59,771 bases of DNA, from positions 1 to 59,771 of the forward strand of contig NZ_CAJYEB010000008.1 of NCBI RefSeq assembly GCF_913773735.1. The letters run 5' to 3'. Under the pieces are notes generated by a model. That model did not search any database. It was not told where the DNA came from and was given only the letters and a program-made list of their open reading frames with translations. The DNA comes from an uncultured Massilia sp. (GTDB lineage: Bacteria > Pseudomonadota > Gammaproteobacteria > Burkholderiales > Burkholderiaceae_D). Shown in pieces: positions 40,251 through 48,980 of the stretch. The translations under genes were made by a program, and so were the position numbers. How positions within the stretch are numbered: position 1 is the first letter of the stretch; the number at the start of each line of letters is the position of its first letter.

Positions 40251-41051
40251 TCAACGGCGGATCGACACGCCGAATGCGACGCTCAGGTCCGGCGTCCGCT
40301 TGTTCAGTCCATGCGCGACCGACGCGTCGAGCTGGCAATCCTTCGACAACCGGTAGGTGACGCCGCCGTCGACCGCCGCCTGCGTCCCGCCATGTTCCGC
40401 GCGCGCCACCTGCGGCGCCGCGACTTCCACGAACCCCTGCCAGCGTTGCGACAATTCCTTGCCGAGCGACAGCGCCAAAAAGCCGTAGCGGTAGCGCGCC
40501 CCGCGCTCGTCGTTGTCGGTGCCCACGCCGGGCATCGCCTGCAGGCTCCAGCCGGCGTCGAGGTCCCAGCTCGCCGGCAGGTAGACGGCCGGACGCGCGC
40601 CGCGCCCGCGCAGTTCCCGGGTGCCGCTGGGCAGGTCGACCTCGCCCAGCAGCGCCAGCGCCGGCCGCAGGCCCTGCTGCTGCGCCAGGCGCCACTTGAC
40701 GCCCAGCGCCGTGTCGGCGTAGCCGGTCGTGGTCGTGCGCGCGCCGCTGGCCGGGTCGACGTCGTGGATCACGTCGCGGCCGTCGGTCTCCAGGCGCAGT
40801 TCGAGCGCGTCGCCCACGCCGATGCGCAGCAGCGTGGGCGTGGAGACGGCGCGTTCGTGGAGGTCGTCGGCGCGCCGGCGGTCCCATTGCACGCTGGCTT
40901 CGAGCTGCAGGCGGCCCTTGCCGACGACGTCGGGCGGATTGGCGAAACCCGGGCGGTCCGGGCTGATGGCGTCGTCGTCAGGCGCCGCCTGGACGGGGGC
41001 CGCCGCGCACAGGTGCAGGGCGGCGGCAAGGGAAAGGATCGGGATGCGCAT
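40251..41051 (-). CDS. Transporter-type outer-membrane beta-barrel protein (phenol MetA-like)
   Basis: 266 residues from ATG 41051. A signal peptide ends at QAA (about residue 22). The mature protein starts DDDAISPDRPGFANPPDVVGKGRLQLE, the usual opening of the Phenol_MetA_deg/transporter family. Alternating beta-strand patterns follow to the end (FGVSIRR). The final residue is not aromatic, which is unusual for an outer-membrane barrel. Substrate and role are unknown. It lies 49 bp downstream of the chemoreceptor gene on the same strand. Confidence 0.72.
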   Translation of the reverse strand: MRIPILSLAAALHLCAAAPVQAAPDDDAISPDRPGFANPPDVVGKGRLQLEASVQWDRRRADDLHERAVSTPTLLRIGVGDALELRLETDGRDVIHDVDPASGARTTTTGYADTALGVKWRLAQQQGLRPALALLGEVDLPSGTRELRGRGARPAVYLPASWDLDAGWSLQAMPGVGTDNDERGARYRYGFLALSLGKELSQRWQGFVEVAAPQVARAEHGGTQAAVDGGVTYRLSKDCQLDASVAHGLNKRTPDLSVAFGVSIRR

Positions 41052-41100
41052 GGCGCCAGTATGCCAAAGGACGGGCATGCCGGTCCACGCGCGCCGCAGC

Positions 41101-42990
41101 TCAGCGCACGCCGTCCTCGAGGCGGAACGCCGACACCACGTGCGCCAGGCGCGCCGACTGTTCCTGCAGCGCGGTGGCGGCGGCGGCGGCCTGCTCGACC
41201 AGCGCGGCGTTCTGGCGCGTGCTGTCGTCCATGTCGCCGACGGCGCGGTTGACGCGCGCGATGCCTTCGCTCTGCGCGCTGCTCGCGGCGGCGATCTCCC
41301 CCATCAGGTCGGCCACGCGGCGCACCGAGGCGACGATGTCGGCCATGGTGGCGCCGGCGCCGCCGACCAGGCGGCTGCCCGCCTCGACCTGGCCGACCGA
41401 GTCCGAGATCAGTTCCTTGATTTCCTTGGCCGCGGCGGCCGAGCGCTGCGCCAGGTTGCGCACCTCGCTCGCCACCACCGCGAAGCCGCGTCCCTGCTCG
41501 CCGGCGCGCGCCGCCTCGACGGCGGCGTTCAGCGCCAGGATATTGGTCTGGAAGGCGATGCCGTCGATCACGCCGATGATGTCGGCGATGCGGTGCGCGG
41601 AGGCGTCGATCGCGCCCATCGTCGCCACCACCTCGGCCACCACCTCGCCGCCCTTCTCCGCCTGGCCGCGCGCCGCCAGCGCGAACTGGTTGGCGGTGCG
41701 CGCATTGTCGGCGTTCTGGCGCACGGTGCCGGTGAGCTGGGCGATGGTGCCGACGGTCTGCTCCAGGCTGATCGACTGCTGCTCGGTGCGCATCGACAGG
41801 TCGTTGTTGCCGGCCGCGATTTCGCCGGACGCGCCGGCGATGGCTTCGGTGCTGCCGCGCACCTCGTGCATGGTACGGTTCAGCGACGACACGAAGCGGT
41901 TGAAGGCGTCGGCCAGCGCGCCGACCTCGTCGCGGGTCTCGACCGGCATGCGGCGCGTCAGGTCGCCCTTGCCGTTGGCGATCTCGCCGAGCAGCGCGGC
42001 GGCGCGCGCCACCGGGGCGGCGACCGCGCCGCCGACCACCCAGACGATGGCCAGGCCGACGGCGCCGCCGATCAGGGCGGCGACCAGCGCGGCCAGCGTG
42101 GCGTCGCGCGCGACGCCGCCCAGGGCCTCGGCCTCCGGCACCTCGGCCACCACGTACAGGTTCAGTTCGGGCACGAAGGACGAGGCCACCAGGCGCTTGC
42201 CGTCCGGCGCGGCGTAGCTGGCGTGCACGAAGCGTTCGCCGCCGGACAGCAGCTGCTGCGCCAGCGCCGGCGAAAAGCCCGGCAGGTCCTTGATGAAGTG
42301 CTTGCCGTCCGCCAGCGCGGCGTCGCGGTGCACGACGATGCCGCCGTCGCTGCCCACCAGGTAGACATAGCCGGACTGGCCGATCTTGTAGGCGCGCACG
42401 CGCTGCGCCATCGACTCGACCGACAGGCCGATGCCGGCCACGCCCGCCTTGCCGGCGGCCGTGTCGAAGCGGGCGTTAATGTAGAGCATGGTGGCGTCGT
42501 GGGCGATGTTGTTGGCCACGCGCATGCTGTACGGCTTGCCGCTGGCGAGGAAGCCCCAGAACCAGCCATGGTCGGGCACGTCCTTCTTCATCTCGAGGTT
42601 GAAGCCCTTGTCGGTGTAGTACTTGCCGGTGGCGGCCGAGATCCAGAACACGGCGTCGGCCTTGTTCTTGGCCTTGACCTGGTTCGCATAGGTCAGCCAG
42701 GCCGGCACGCCGTCGTCCTGGATGCCGGCGTCTTCCCAGGCGTGCAGGAAGGTGTTGTCGGCCACGCCGAGCGAGGCGGCCAGCGGCGCGGCGATCTGGT
42801 AGCGGATCTCGTTGCGGATCTCGCCGACGATGGACGGCAGTTCCTGGTCGACGACGCGCTGGCGCAGGCCGCGCCCGGCCAGCACGATGCTGAGCACGAC
42901 GGACACGGCGAGGAATACCAGCAGGCAGGCGGCCATGCCGGCCATCAGTTTGGTCTTGATCGACGAGTGGCGGAAGGTCTGGAGGAGCAC
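41101..42990 (-). CDS. Methyl-accepting chemotaxis protein with dCache sensor
   Basis: 629 residues. The first membrane helix is at about residues 15-38 ([20 protein letters not shown]). A periplasmic dCache-type sensor spans about 40-290 ([37 protein letters not shown]). The second helix (about 298-322) leads into a HAMP domain. The signalling domain ends with the highly conserved hairpin tip [20 protein letters not shown]. There is no C-terminal CheR-binding pentapeptide. The ligand is unknown; dCache domains usually bind small acids or amino acids. A weak flagellar-type promoter is proposed upstream. Confidence 0.93.
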   Translation of the reverse strand: MLLQTFRHSSIKTKLMAGMAACLLVFLAVSVVLSIVLAGRGLRQRVVDQELPSIVGEIRNEIRYQIAAPLAASLGVADNTFLHAWEDAGIQDDGVPAWLTYANQVKAKNKADAVFWISAATGKYYTDKGFNLEMKKDVPDHGWFWGFLASGKPYSMRVANNIAHDATMLYINARFDTAAGKAGVAGIGLSVESMAQRVRAYKIGQSGYVYLVGSDGGIVVHRDAALADGKHFIKDLPGFSPALAQQLLSGGERFVHASYAAPDGKRLVASSFVPELNLYVVAEVPEAEALGGVARDATLAALVAALIGGAVGLAIVWVVGGAVAAPVARAAALLGEIANGKGDLTRRMPVETRDEVGALADAFNRFVSSLNRTMHEVRGSTEAIAGASGEIAAGNNDLSMRTEQQSISLEQTVGTIAQLTGTVRQNADNARTANQFALAARGQAEKGGEVVAEVVATMGAIDASAHRIADIIGVIDGIAFQTNILALNAAVEAARAGEQGRGFAVVASEVRNLAQRSAAAAKEIKELISDSVGQVEAGSRLVGGAGATMADIVASVRRVADLMGEIAAASSAQSEGIARVNRAVGDMDDSTRQNAALVEQAAAAATALQEQSARLAHVVSAFRLEDGVR

Positions 42991-43101
42991 GGTGGAAATC
43001 CCGGATAGAGGGCACGGATGACCCGCTCATCATGGATTGATGGTTGCCGGCAGTCAAGCAAATAACAGCTATAACTGCACGCATATAGTCGCTAAAATGC
43101 G

Positions 43102-43128
43102 ATTACTGCCGTCATGTAACGGACTTGA
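43102..43128 (-). promoter_or_regulatory. Possible sigma-28 type promoter for the chemoreceptor
   Basis: On the minus strand TCAAGTCC is followed, 11 bp on, by GCAGTAAT. This resembles the betaproteobacterial flagellar/chemotaxis pattern (TCAAG, then GCCGATAA) only partly. The 323-bp region 42991-43313 holds this, two palindromes and no gene. Confidence 0.25.
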
Positions 43129-43163
43129 AACAAACTTTGTTTTTGAACTGACAAGTTGGATGG

Positions 43164-43188
43164 GAGGGTGGGCACGGGGTGCCCACCC
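43164..43188. repeat. Intergenic palindrome AGGGTGGGCAC / GTGCCCACCCT
   Basis: A perfect 11-bp stem with a GGG loop. A near copy, read in the same orientation, lies at 43275-43298; the two flank about 86 bp of noncoding DNA. It is similar in design to the GGTGGACGG and GGTGCGCAC families. Confidence 0.75.
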
Positions 43189-43274
43189 TACGGACGCCGA
43201 TGCGCGTTCTGACACGCAGGATGGGGCGGTAGCGCCCGGGCGGGCAGGCGAGGCCGGGGCCGACATGCAGCCGC

Positions 43275-43298
43275 AGGGTGGGCACCCCGTGCCCACCG
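43275..43298. repeat. Intergenic palindrome AGGGTGGGCAC / GTGCCCACCGT
   Basis: The second copy of the element at 43164-43188, with one mismatch in the stem and a CCC loop. It lies 15 bp from the cytochrome c stop codon and could serve as its mRNA 3' end, though no U-tract follows. Confidence 0.7.
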
Positions 43299-43313
43299 TG
43301 CGTGCCCGCGCGG

Positions 43314-44690
43314 TCAGTGCGTGCTCGCCTGGTCCAGCTCCTTGCCGCCGTCCTTCCCGATGGCCTTGCGCACCCTGGCCACGTCTGCCGCACTGGCGCC
43401 CCTGGCATGGTTGCCCCAGCTGTTGCGCACGAAGGTCACCAGCTCGGCCGTCTCGTCATCCGACAGGCGCCAGCCGAAGCCCGGCATCGCCAGGTCGGAC
43501 GGGCGTTCCTGCGTCGACGGCAGGCGGCTGCCGGCCAGGATCAGGCGGATCAGCGAGGTCGGGTCGTCGGCCAGCACCGTCGGGTTGCCGGGCAGCGCCG
43601 GGAACGTGATGGCGTTCGACTTGCCGTCGCTGCGGTGGCAGGCGTTGCAGTTGTCCAGGTAGAGCTGGGCGCCGCGGTTGTCGCGGTCGTTGCCGGCCTT
43701 GAGCAGGCGCGCCGTGTCGTCGCTGGCCGCGAACGTGGCCTTGCCGCCGCCGTGGGCCGGCAGCCACTTCAGGTAGGTCGCGATCGCCTTCAGGTCGCCG
43801 TCGTTCATCCACTGGGTGCTGTGCGCGACGACGTCGTTCATCGGCGCGCCGACCACCGCGTTGCTGCGGTTGCGGCCCGTCCTGAGCGTGTCGACGATGT
43901 CCTGCTCGGTCCAGTTGCCCAGGCCGTCGACCTGGTCGCCGCGCAGGTTCGCCGCGCGCCAGCCGTCGATCAGCGGGCCGCCGGCCAGGAATTCCTTGCC
44001 GGACTCGTCCAGCGCCAGCTCCTGCTGCGTCGCCGCGCGCGGCGTGTGGCAGGTGCCGCAGTGGCCGGGACCCTGCACCAGGTAGGCGCCGCGCGCCAGC
44101 AGTTCTCCCTGGTACTTCGAGACCTGGAACGGCGCCGCGTCGCCTGGCGCGAACTGCTTGCGCCAGATCGCCACCGGCCAGCGGATCGACAGCGGCCAGG
44201 CGATCGCGTTGCCGCGGTTGGCCTGATGCACCGGCGCGACGCCGTGCATGAAGTAGGCGTACAGGGCGCGCACGTCCTGGTCGCGCATCTTCGCGTACGA
44301 CGGGTACGGCATGGCCGGGTACAGCGTGGCGCCATCCTGGCGGATGCCGTGGCGGATCGCGCGGTCGAAGGCGTCGAGCGTGTAGTTGCCGATGCCGGTC
44401 GCCTTGTCCGGCGTGATGTTCGTGCTGAACATATTGCCGATCGGGGACTGGATCGCGCGGCCGCCGGCGAAGGACTTGCCGCCCGGCGCCGTGTGGCAGG
44501 CCACGCAATCGGCGGTGATCGCGACGTAGCGGCCGGCCTCGACCAGCTGCGCCCGGTCGACGGCGGCGTCGGCCGGGGCGATGGCGCGGGTGGCGGTCGG
44601 GGTCAGCGCATAGGCCAGCGCACCGGCGAACACGACGGCGCCGATGGCGACGACGGCGGCGATGGCTTTCTTGGTTGGGGTCATCGTCAT
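43314..44690 (-). CDS. Triheme cytochrome c subunit of a flavin dehydrogenase
   Basis: 458 residues. The N-terminal hydrophobic segment (AAVVAIGAVVFAGALAYAL) acts as signal or anchor. Three covalent haem sites are present: CVACH at residues 62-66, then CGTCH and CNACH in the second and third domains. This is the layout of the cytochrome subunit of gluconate, sorbitol and FAD-glucose dehydrogenases. It passes electrons to the quinone pool or a terminal oxidase. It starts 7 bp after the flavoprotein gene. ATG 44684 is a close alternative start. Confidence 0.93.
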   Translation of the reverse strand: MTMTPTKKAIAAVVAIGAVVFAGALAYALTPTATRAIAPADAAVDRAQLVEAGRYVAITADCVACHTAPGGKSFAGGRAIQSPIGNMFSTNITPDKATGIGNYTLDAFDRAIRHGIRQDGATLYPAMPYPSYAKMRDQDVRALYAYFMHGVAPVHQANRGNAIAWPLSIRWPVAIWRKQFAPGDAAPFQVSKYQGELLARGAYLVQGPGHCGTCHTPRAATQQELALDESGKEFLAGGPLIDGWRAANLRGDQVDGLGNWTEQDIVDTLRTGRNRSNAVVGAPMNDVVAHSTQWMNDGDLKAIATYLKWLPAHGGGKATFAASDDTARLLKAGNDRDNRGAQLYLDNCNACHRSDGKSNAITFPALPGNPTVLADDPTSLIRLILAGSRLPSTQERPSDLAMPGFGWRLSDDETAELVTFVRNSWGNHARGASAADVARVRKAIGKDGGKELDQASTH

Positions 44691-44697
44691 GCCGTCC

Positions 44698-46473
44698 TCA
44701 TGCTTGCACCAGCGGGCCCGGGGCCTTCAGGTAGCGCTCGCGGATGGCCTTGGCGCACCAGTACGCGAGGCCGCCGACGAGGCCGGTGGGGTTGTAGCCA
44801 TTGTTCTGCGGGAAGGCGTTGGCGCCCGGCGCGAACACGTTCGACACGTCCCACGACTGCAGGTACTTGTTCAGGGCCGAGGTCTTCGGGTCGGTCCCCA
44901 TGATCGCGCCGCCGCAGGTGTGGGTCGACTGGTACTGGGTGATGTTGTAGTGCGAGCCGTCCTTCTTGGCATCGCCCTTCATCGCCAGCGGATTCAGGAC
45001 CCGGGACATCTGCTGGGCCTTGTCGACCAGGTATTGCGAGGCCTTGATCTCGTTGTCATGCCAGTCGAAGGTCATGCGCAGCAGCGGACGGCCGAACGCA
45101 TCCTTGTAGTTCGGGTCCAGGCTCAGGTAGGCATCGTCGTAGGACATGCACGAACCCTGCACCTCGTAGTAGAACGAGTGGCGGAACGCTTCCTTGACGC
45201 CCTTCTTCCAGGCGCTGCCCCAGTTCGGGACGCCCGGCGCGGTGGCGATGCCGCGCACCGGCCCCGCGCCCGGCTGGCGCGCCCAGACGATGCCGCCGCC
45301 GATGAAGCCGGACCTGGTCGGGTCGTTCTGCTTGCCGTTCAGGTCGTCGAAGGTGGCGCCGGCGCCGCCGATGCCGATGAACTGGTTGGCCTGCACCGAT
45401 TCGTCGAAGAACAGGTTGACGCGGTTCAGGTTCTGGTACGAGTAGTTCTTGCCGATGGTGCCGGTCTTGGTCACCGGATCGTACGGGGTGCCGATGCCCG
45501 ACAGCAGCATCAGGTGCACGTTGATGTACGAGAAGGCGCACAGCAGCACCAGGTCGGCCGGCTGCTCGCACTCGCGGCCCTGGGCGTCCAGGTAGGTGAC
45601 GCCGGTGGCGGTCTTCTTGTCCTCGGCCAGGTCGACCTTCAGTACCTGCGCATGGGTGCGCATCTCGAAGTTCTTGCGGCCGCGCACGACCGGCCAGACG
45701 TTGGCGTTCGGGCTGGCCTTCGAGTAGTTCAGGCAGCCGTAGTCGGAGCAGAAGCCGCAGGCATTGCACGGCCCCATCTGGCAGCCGTAGGGATTGATGT
45801 AGGCACGCGAGGCGTTCGAGGCCGGGATCGGATAGGCGTGGTAGCCCATCTCCCGCGCGGCCTTGTAGAACAGTTCCGCGCCCAGGTAGTTCGGGTTGGG
45901 CGGCAGCGGGTAGTCGCGCTTGCGCACGCCCTCGAACGGATTGCCGCCCTCGACGATGGTGCCGTTCAGGTTGCCGGCCTTGCCAGAGGTGCCGCACACG
46001 TACTCGAAGTGGTCGAGCGACGCTTCCAGCTCGTCGTAGGTGATCGGGAAATCCTGGATCGTCATGTTGGCCGGGATGAACTTCTTGCCGAAGCGCTGCT
46101 CCAGGCTGCTGCGCGCCGTGAAGTCTTCCGGCAGCGGACGGAAGTGCGCGCCCGACCAGTGGCTGCCGGCGCCGCCCACGCCGGTACCCGGCTTGAACGA
46201 TCCCAGCTGGCGATACGGCACCGCGGTGTCGTTCACGCCGTGGCGGATGGTGATCGTTTCCTGCGCCAGCGATTGCAGGTACTTGCGGTGCACCGAGCCC
46301 TCGAGCTCGTCGACCACGCGCGGATACGCGAAATCGGGCACGGTGTCGCGGTCCGGGCCGCGTTCCAGGCAGACCACGTTCAGCCCCTGGTCCGTGAGTT
46401 CCTTGGCCAGGATCGCGCCGGTCCATCCGGCGCCGACGATCACGGCGTCGACCTTGTTCTTCACGATTGCCAT
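44698..46473 (-). CDS. GMC-type FAD-dependent dehydrogenase (catalytic subunit)
   Basis: 591 residues. The FAD-binding GAGWTG lies at residues 14-19 and a second FAD contact at GVGGAGSHWSG. The C-terminal GMC motif is THTCGGAIMG, followed by the catalytic His/Asn region NVFAPGANAFPQNNGYNPT. A cysteine cluster at about residues 228-242 (CQMGPCNACGFCSDYGC) resembles the iron-sulfur site of three-subunit FAD-glucose dehydrogenases. It has no signal peptide and probably travels with the Tat-bearing small subunit. The likely substrates are an aldose, polyol or aldonate. A reading from 47025 is rejected. Confidence 0.92.
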   Translation of the reverse strand: MAIVKNKVDAVIVGAGWTGAILAKELTDQGLNVVCLERGPDRDTVPDFAYPRVVDELEGSVHRKYLQSLAQETITIRHGVNDTAVPYRQLGSFKPGTGVGGAGSHWSGAHFRPLPEDFTARSSLEQRFGKKFIPANMTIQDFPITYDELEASLDHFEYVCGTSGKAGNLNGTIVEGGNPFEGVRKRDYPLPPNPNYLGAELFYKAAREMGYHAYPIPASNASRAYINPYGCQMGPCNACGFCSDYGCLNYSKASPNANVWPVVRGRKNFEMRTHAQVLKVDLAEDKKTATGVTYLDAQGRECEQPADLVLLCAFSYINVHLMLLSGIGTPYDPVTKTGTIGKNYSYQNLNRVNLFFDESVQANQFIGIGGAGATFDDLNGKQNDPTRSGFIGGGIVWARQPGAGPVRGIATAPGVPNWGSAWKKGVKEAFRHSFYYEVQGSCMSYDDAYLSLDPNYKDAFGRPLLRMTFDWHDNEIKASQYLVDKAQQMSRVLNPLAMKGDAKKDGSHYNITQYQSTHTCGGAIMGTDPKTSALNKYLQSWDVSNVFAPGANAFPQNNGYNPTGLVGGLAYWCAKAIRERYLKAPGPLVQA

Positions 46474-46478
46474 CGTCG

Positions 46479-47207
46479 TCAGCCCCTTCGTCCTGCGAGA
46501 TCCACCGGTCCGATCGGATACGGCCTGTCGCGCACCTCGACCCAGTCGAGGTAGTCCCCGCGCATGCCCGGATAGCCGATCATCTTCCATGCGCCCATGC
46601 CCTTGTTGCCGCCGTGCTTGGGATCGGAGAAGTAGCCGTTGCGGGTTTCCGTCAGCAGGTTGGCGAAGAAGATCTTCGACGAGATGTCGTCGAACTTCAG
46701 CTTGCCGCCTTCGCAATCCTTCAGCAGGGCTTCCTGCCGGGCCTTGTCCAGGTCGGCGAACTTCTTGCCGCCGAAATTCGCCGCGCAGTAGTTGTCGAAA
46801 GCCTTGATACCCACCCGCAAGATGTCCTTCAGTGCCAGCTTGCCCTGGTAGCCGAACTCGGCCGGCGCCTCCATGAACGGCCCCTGCAGGTACCAGATGC
46901 TGCCGGCCGCGTACGGCGTCTGCATGTGGCGGTCGAGGAATTCCAGGACGCCCAGCTCGACCGCGCCAGGGCCATGCTCGTCGTGCGGGATCAGGCGATC
47001 CACCGCATTGGTCAGGAAGCGCCATTCGTCGGCGGTGAAATAACCGGGGGTATAGGCGTCGGGCTTGCCTTCGGGCGCCGCGGTGGCGGCCGCGTCCGCG
47101 GACTTCAGGCCGCCGTGCAGGGCGCCGGCGGCGCCGACGCCCATCGGCACGAACATCAGGCTCTTGATGAGACGCCGGCGCTGCGGGGATTGCTGGTCGT
47201 CAGACAT
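46479..47207 (-). CDS. Gluconate 2-dehydrogenase subunit 3 family protein
   Basis: 242 residues. A twin-arginine signal lies at the N-terminus (RRRLIKSLMFVPMGVGAAG). The family core begins FTADEWRFLTNAVDRLIPHDE. It is the small subunit that escorts the flavoprotein across the inner membrane folded. It is the first gene of the three-gene operon (small, catalytic, cytochrome), with 5 bp to the next gene. A possible -10 (TACAAT, minus strand, 47271-47266) lies about 60 bp upstream. The 223-bp gap 47208-47430 holds no gene. Confidence 0.92.
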   Translation of the reverse strand: MSDDQQSPQRRRLIKSLMFVPMGVGAAGALHGGLKSADAAATAAPEGKPDAYTPGYFTADEWRFLTNAVDRLIPHDEHGPGAVELGVLEFLDRHMQTPYAAGSIWYLQGPFMEAPAEFGYQGKLALKDILRVGIKAFDNYCAANFGGKKFADLDKARQEALLKDCEGGKLKFDDISSKIFFANLLTETRNGYFSDPKHGGNKGMGAWKMIGYPGMRGDYLDWVEVRDRPYPIGPVDLAGRRG

Positions 47208-47430
47208 GGTATGCGCTTTATGTCAATAAAGAAGGCCCGCAGGAAACGCTGGGCAGCGAACGGGAATTGTAACGTGCAGGGCCGGATGCCTCCGGGGGGT
47301 GTCCGGCAGGGATACAAAACCGTAACAAATATGTTTTTCAATTCAGCAACAAATGCGTAGCACGACGCATTGCCGATTCTCGCCGATCCGCACGAACGAC
47401 AGCACACGCGAAAAAAGGGCGCTATTCGCG

Positions 47431-47988
47431 TTAATTCGGTTTCCTGTCCAGCTGCTTGCCGAACTGGACCGCTGCCCGCAAGAGCAGCGCCGGCGTCGTC
47501 AGCCGTTTGTCGTCCAGCACCCGCTGCCACCCCGAGTAGTCGATCAGGTAGCGGCTGGCCACGCCGCGAAAGCGCAGCAGCCAGGTCTTGAAGCGGCTGT
47601 GCCAGCCGTTCACGTTCTGCAGGTGGATCGCGCCGCGCGTGCGGATGCCCGCCCGCAGGTTGACCGCTTCGTGCGTGATGCCCGCCCTGGCGGCAAAGGT
47701 CTTGTAGGCTTGCGCCGCATCGCTGACCAGCAGGACGTCGGGCGCCAGCACGGGCCGCAGGCAATGCTCCAGCTGCGCCGCCGTCACGGGCCCGCGCCCG
47801 GTATGGAAATCGAGCGTTTGTCCGCTGCGGTCGCGCGCTACCAGCAGGCATGCATGGTCGCGGTTGATGCCGCGGCGCCTGGCGACGCCGCCGCGCTTGC
47901 GCGCTGGGCGGTCCAGCGTGCGCGATCCCTTTTGCGATTCGAGCAGGTAGGTTTCGTCCGCCTCGAACAGCGCCTTTTTATACCGCTT
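47431..47988 (-). pseudogene. IS1595-family (ISXO2-like) transposase remnant
   Basis: The open frame covers only the C-terminal 185 residues of an ISXO2-like transposase. It includes the first catalytic Asp (EADETYLLESQKGSR), the typical RPARKRGGVARRRGINRDH, the second Asp (LLVSDAAQAYK) and the final HSRFKTWLLRFRGVASRYL block. An in-frame TAA at 47991-47989 closes the frame upstream. Full-length relatives are about 300-330 residues, so the N-terminal zinc-ribbon part, about 130 residues, is missing. No terminal repeats are recognisable. It lies directly before kdpE and is not expected to be active. Confidence 0.85.
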
Positions 47989-48041
47989 TTACGCGCGATG
48001 CCTTACCATCGCGCCATGCCCAAGAGAGTCGCGCGTCATCC

Positions 48042-48737
48042 ATGAACATCGAGCCCGCCCCGGTCGCCCTCATCGTCGAGGACGAGCCGCAGATCCGCCG
48101 TTTCGTGCGCATGGCGCTGGAAGGCGAGGGCTGGCAGGTGCACCAGTCCGAAAACCTCAGGCGCGGCCTGATCGACGCCGGCACGCGCACGCCCGACCTG
48201 ATCGTGCTCGACCTCGGCCTGCCGGACGGCGACGGCGTCGACCTGATCCGCCAGGTGCGCACCTGGAGCCAGGTGCCCATCATCGTGCTGTCGGCGCGCG
48301 TCGACGAGGGCGACAAGATCCAGGCGCTGGACGCCGGCGCCGACGACTACCTGACCAAGCCCTTCGGCATCGGCGAACTGCTGGCGCGCGTGCGCGCGGC
48401 GCTGCGGCGGCGCCACCAGGCGGTCGGGCAGCCGTCGGCACGGATCGCGTTCGGCGACGTCGCCGTCGACCTGCAGCTGCGCCGGGTCGAGCGCGGCGGC
48501 AAGCCGGTGCGCCTGACGCCCACCGAATACCGGCTGCTGGCCGTGCTGGCGGCGAACCTGGGGCGCGTGGTGACGGCGCCGCAGCTGCTGCGCGAGGTGT
48601 GGGGACCGGCCAACCGCGACAACGGCCACTACGTGCGCATCTACATGGGGCATCTGCGCCAGAAGCTCGAGGACGACCCGGCGCAGCCCCGCCACCTGCT
48701 GACCGAGACGGCGGTGGGATACCGCCTGCAGCCGTGA
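48042..48737 (+). CDS. kdpE: KdpE-type response regulator, orphan
   Basis: 231 residues. The receiver domain has Asp57 as phospho-acceptor (IVLDLGLPDGDG) and Lys in LTKPFG (about residue 107). The C-terminal OmpR/PhoB winged helix follows (LTPTEYRLLAVLAANLGRVV, then LLREVWGP). Sequence style and the ending (YMGHLRQKLEDDPAQPRHLL) match KdpE, the activator of the high-affinity potassium pump. kdpFABC and the sensor kdpD, which normally precede kdpE, are absent. The upstream DNA is a transposase remnant ending 53 bp before this start. The gene itself looks intact. Confidence 0.88.
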   Translation: MNIEPAPVALIVEDEPQIRRFVRMALEGEGWQVHQSENLRRGLIDAGTRTPDLIVLDLGLPDGDGVDLIRQVRTWSQVPIIVLSARVDEGDKIQALDAGADDYLTKPFGIGELLARVRAALRRRHQAVGQPSARIAFGDVAVDLQLRRVERGGKPVRLTPTEYRLLAVLAANLGRVVTAPQLLREVWGPANRDNGHYVRIYMGHLRQKLEDDPAQPRHLLTETAVGYRLQP

Positions 48738-48861
48738 GCCGGCCGGCACGCAAGGGCGGTGTTGTTATATGACCAGCATACGCCCGTCGATGGCGTGCAC
48801 GAATGAAACATTTCGCCACATGCCGCCCGGTTTATAGGACAATCCACGTCATATTTTCTGT

Positions 48862-48891
48862 TTGACACTAAATTCGGCCCGGTGCTATAGT
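48862..48891 (+). promoter_or_regulatory. Sugar ABC operon promoter
   Basis: A perfect -35 (TTGACA, 48862-48867), an 18-bp spacer and an extended -10 (TGC TATAGT, hexamer 48886-48891). This is the strongest sigma-70 promoter in the window. The operator begins 14 bp after the -10. The 243-bp gap 48738-48980 holds this promoter, the operator and no gene. Confidence 0.8.
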
Positions 48892-48905
48892 CCGGCCAAA
48901 AGTCA

Positions 48906-48919
48906 TGGTAACGTTTCCA
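48906..48919. promoter_or_regulatory. LacI-type operator TGGTAACGTTTCCA
   Basis: A 14-bp near-perfect palindrome with the CG centre typical of LacI-family sites. It lies immediately after the predicted transcription start of the ABC operon, a roadblock position. Similar sites precede the GH1 and GH3 genes. Confidence 0.75.
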
Positions 48920-48980
48920 CCGACGTTGCCGCAAATGACGGCCGAAGGACCGCCATCGATGGCGGCCGAATGGAGACACG

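Noticed and set aside
47156..47851. Minus-strand frame overlapping the transposase remnant
   Set aside because: It is another frame of the same DNA; the transposase motifs are only in the 47431-47988 frame.
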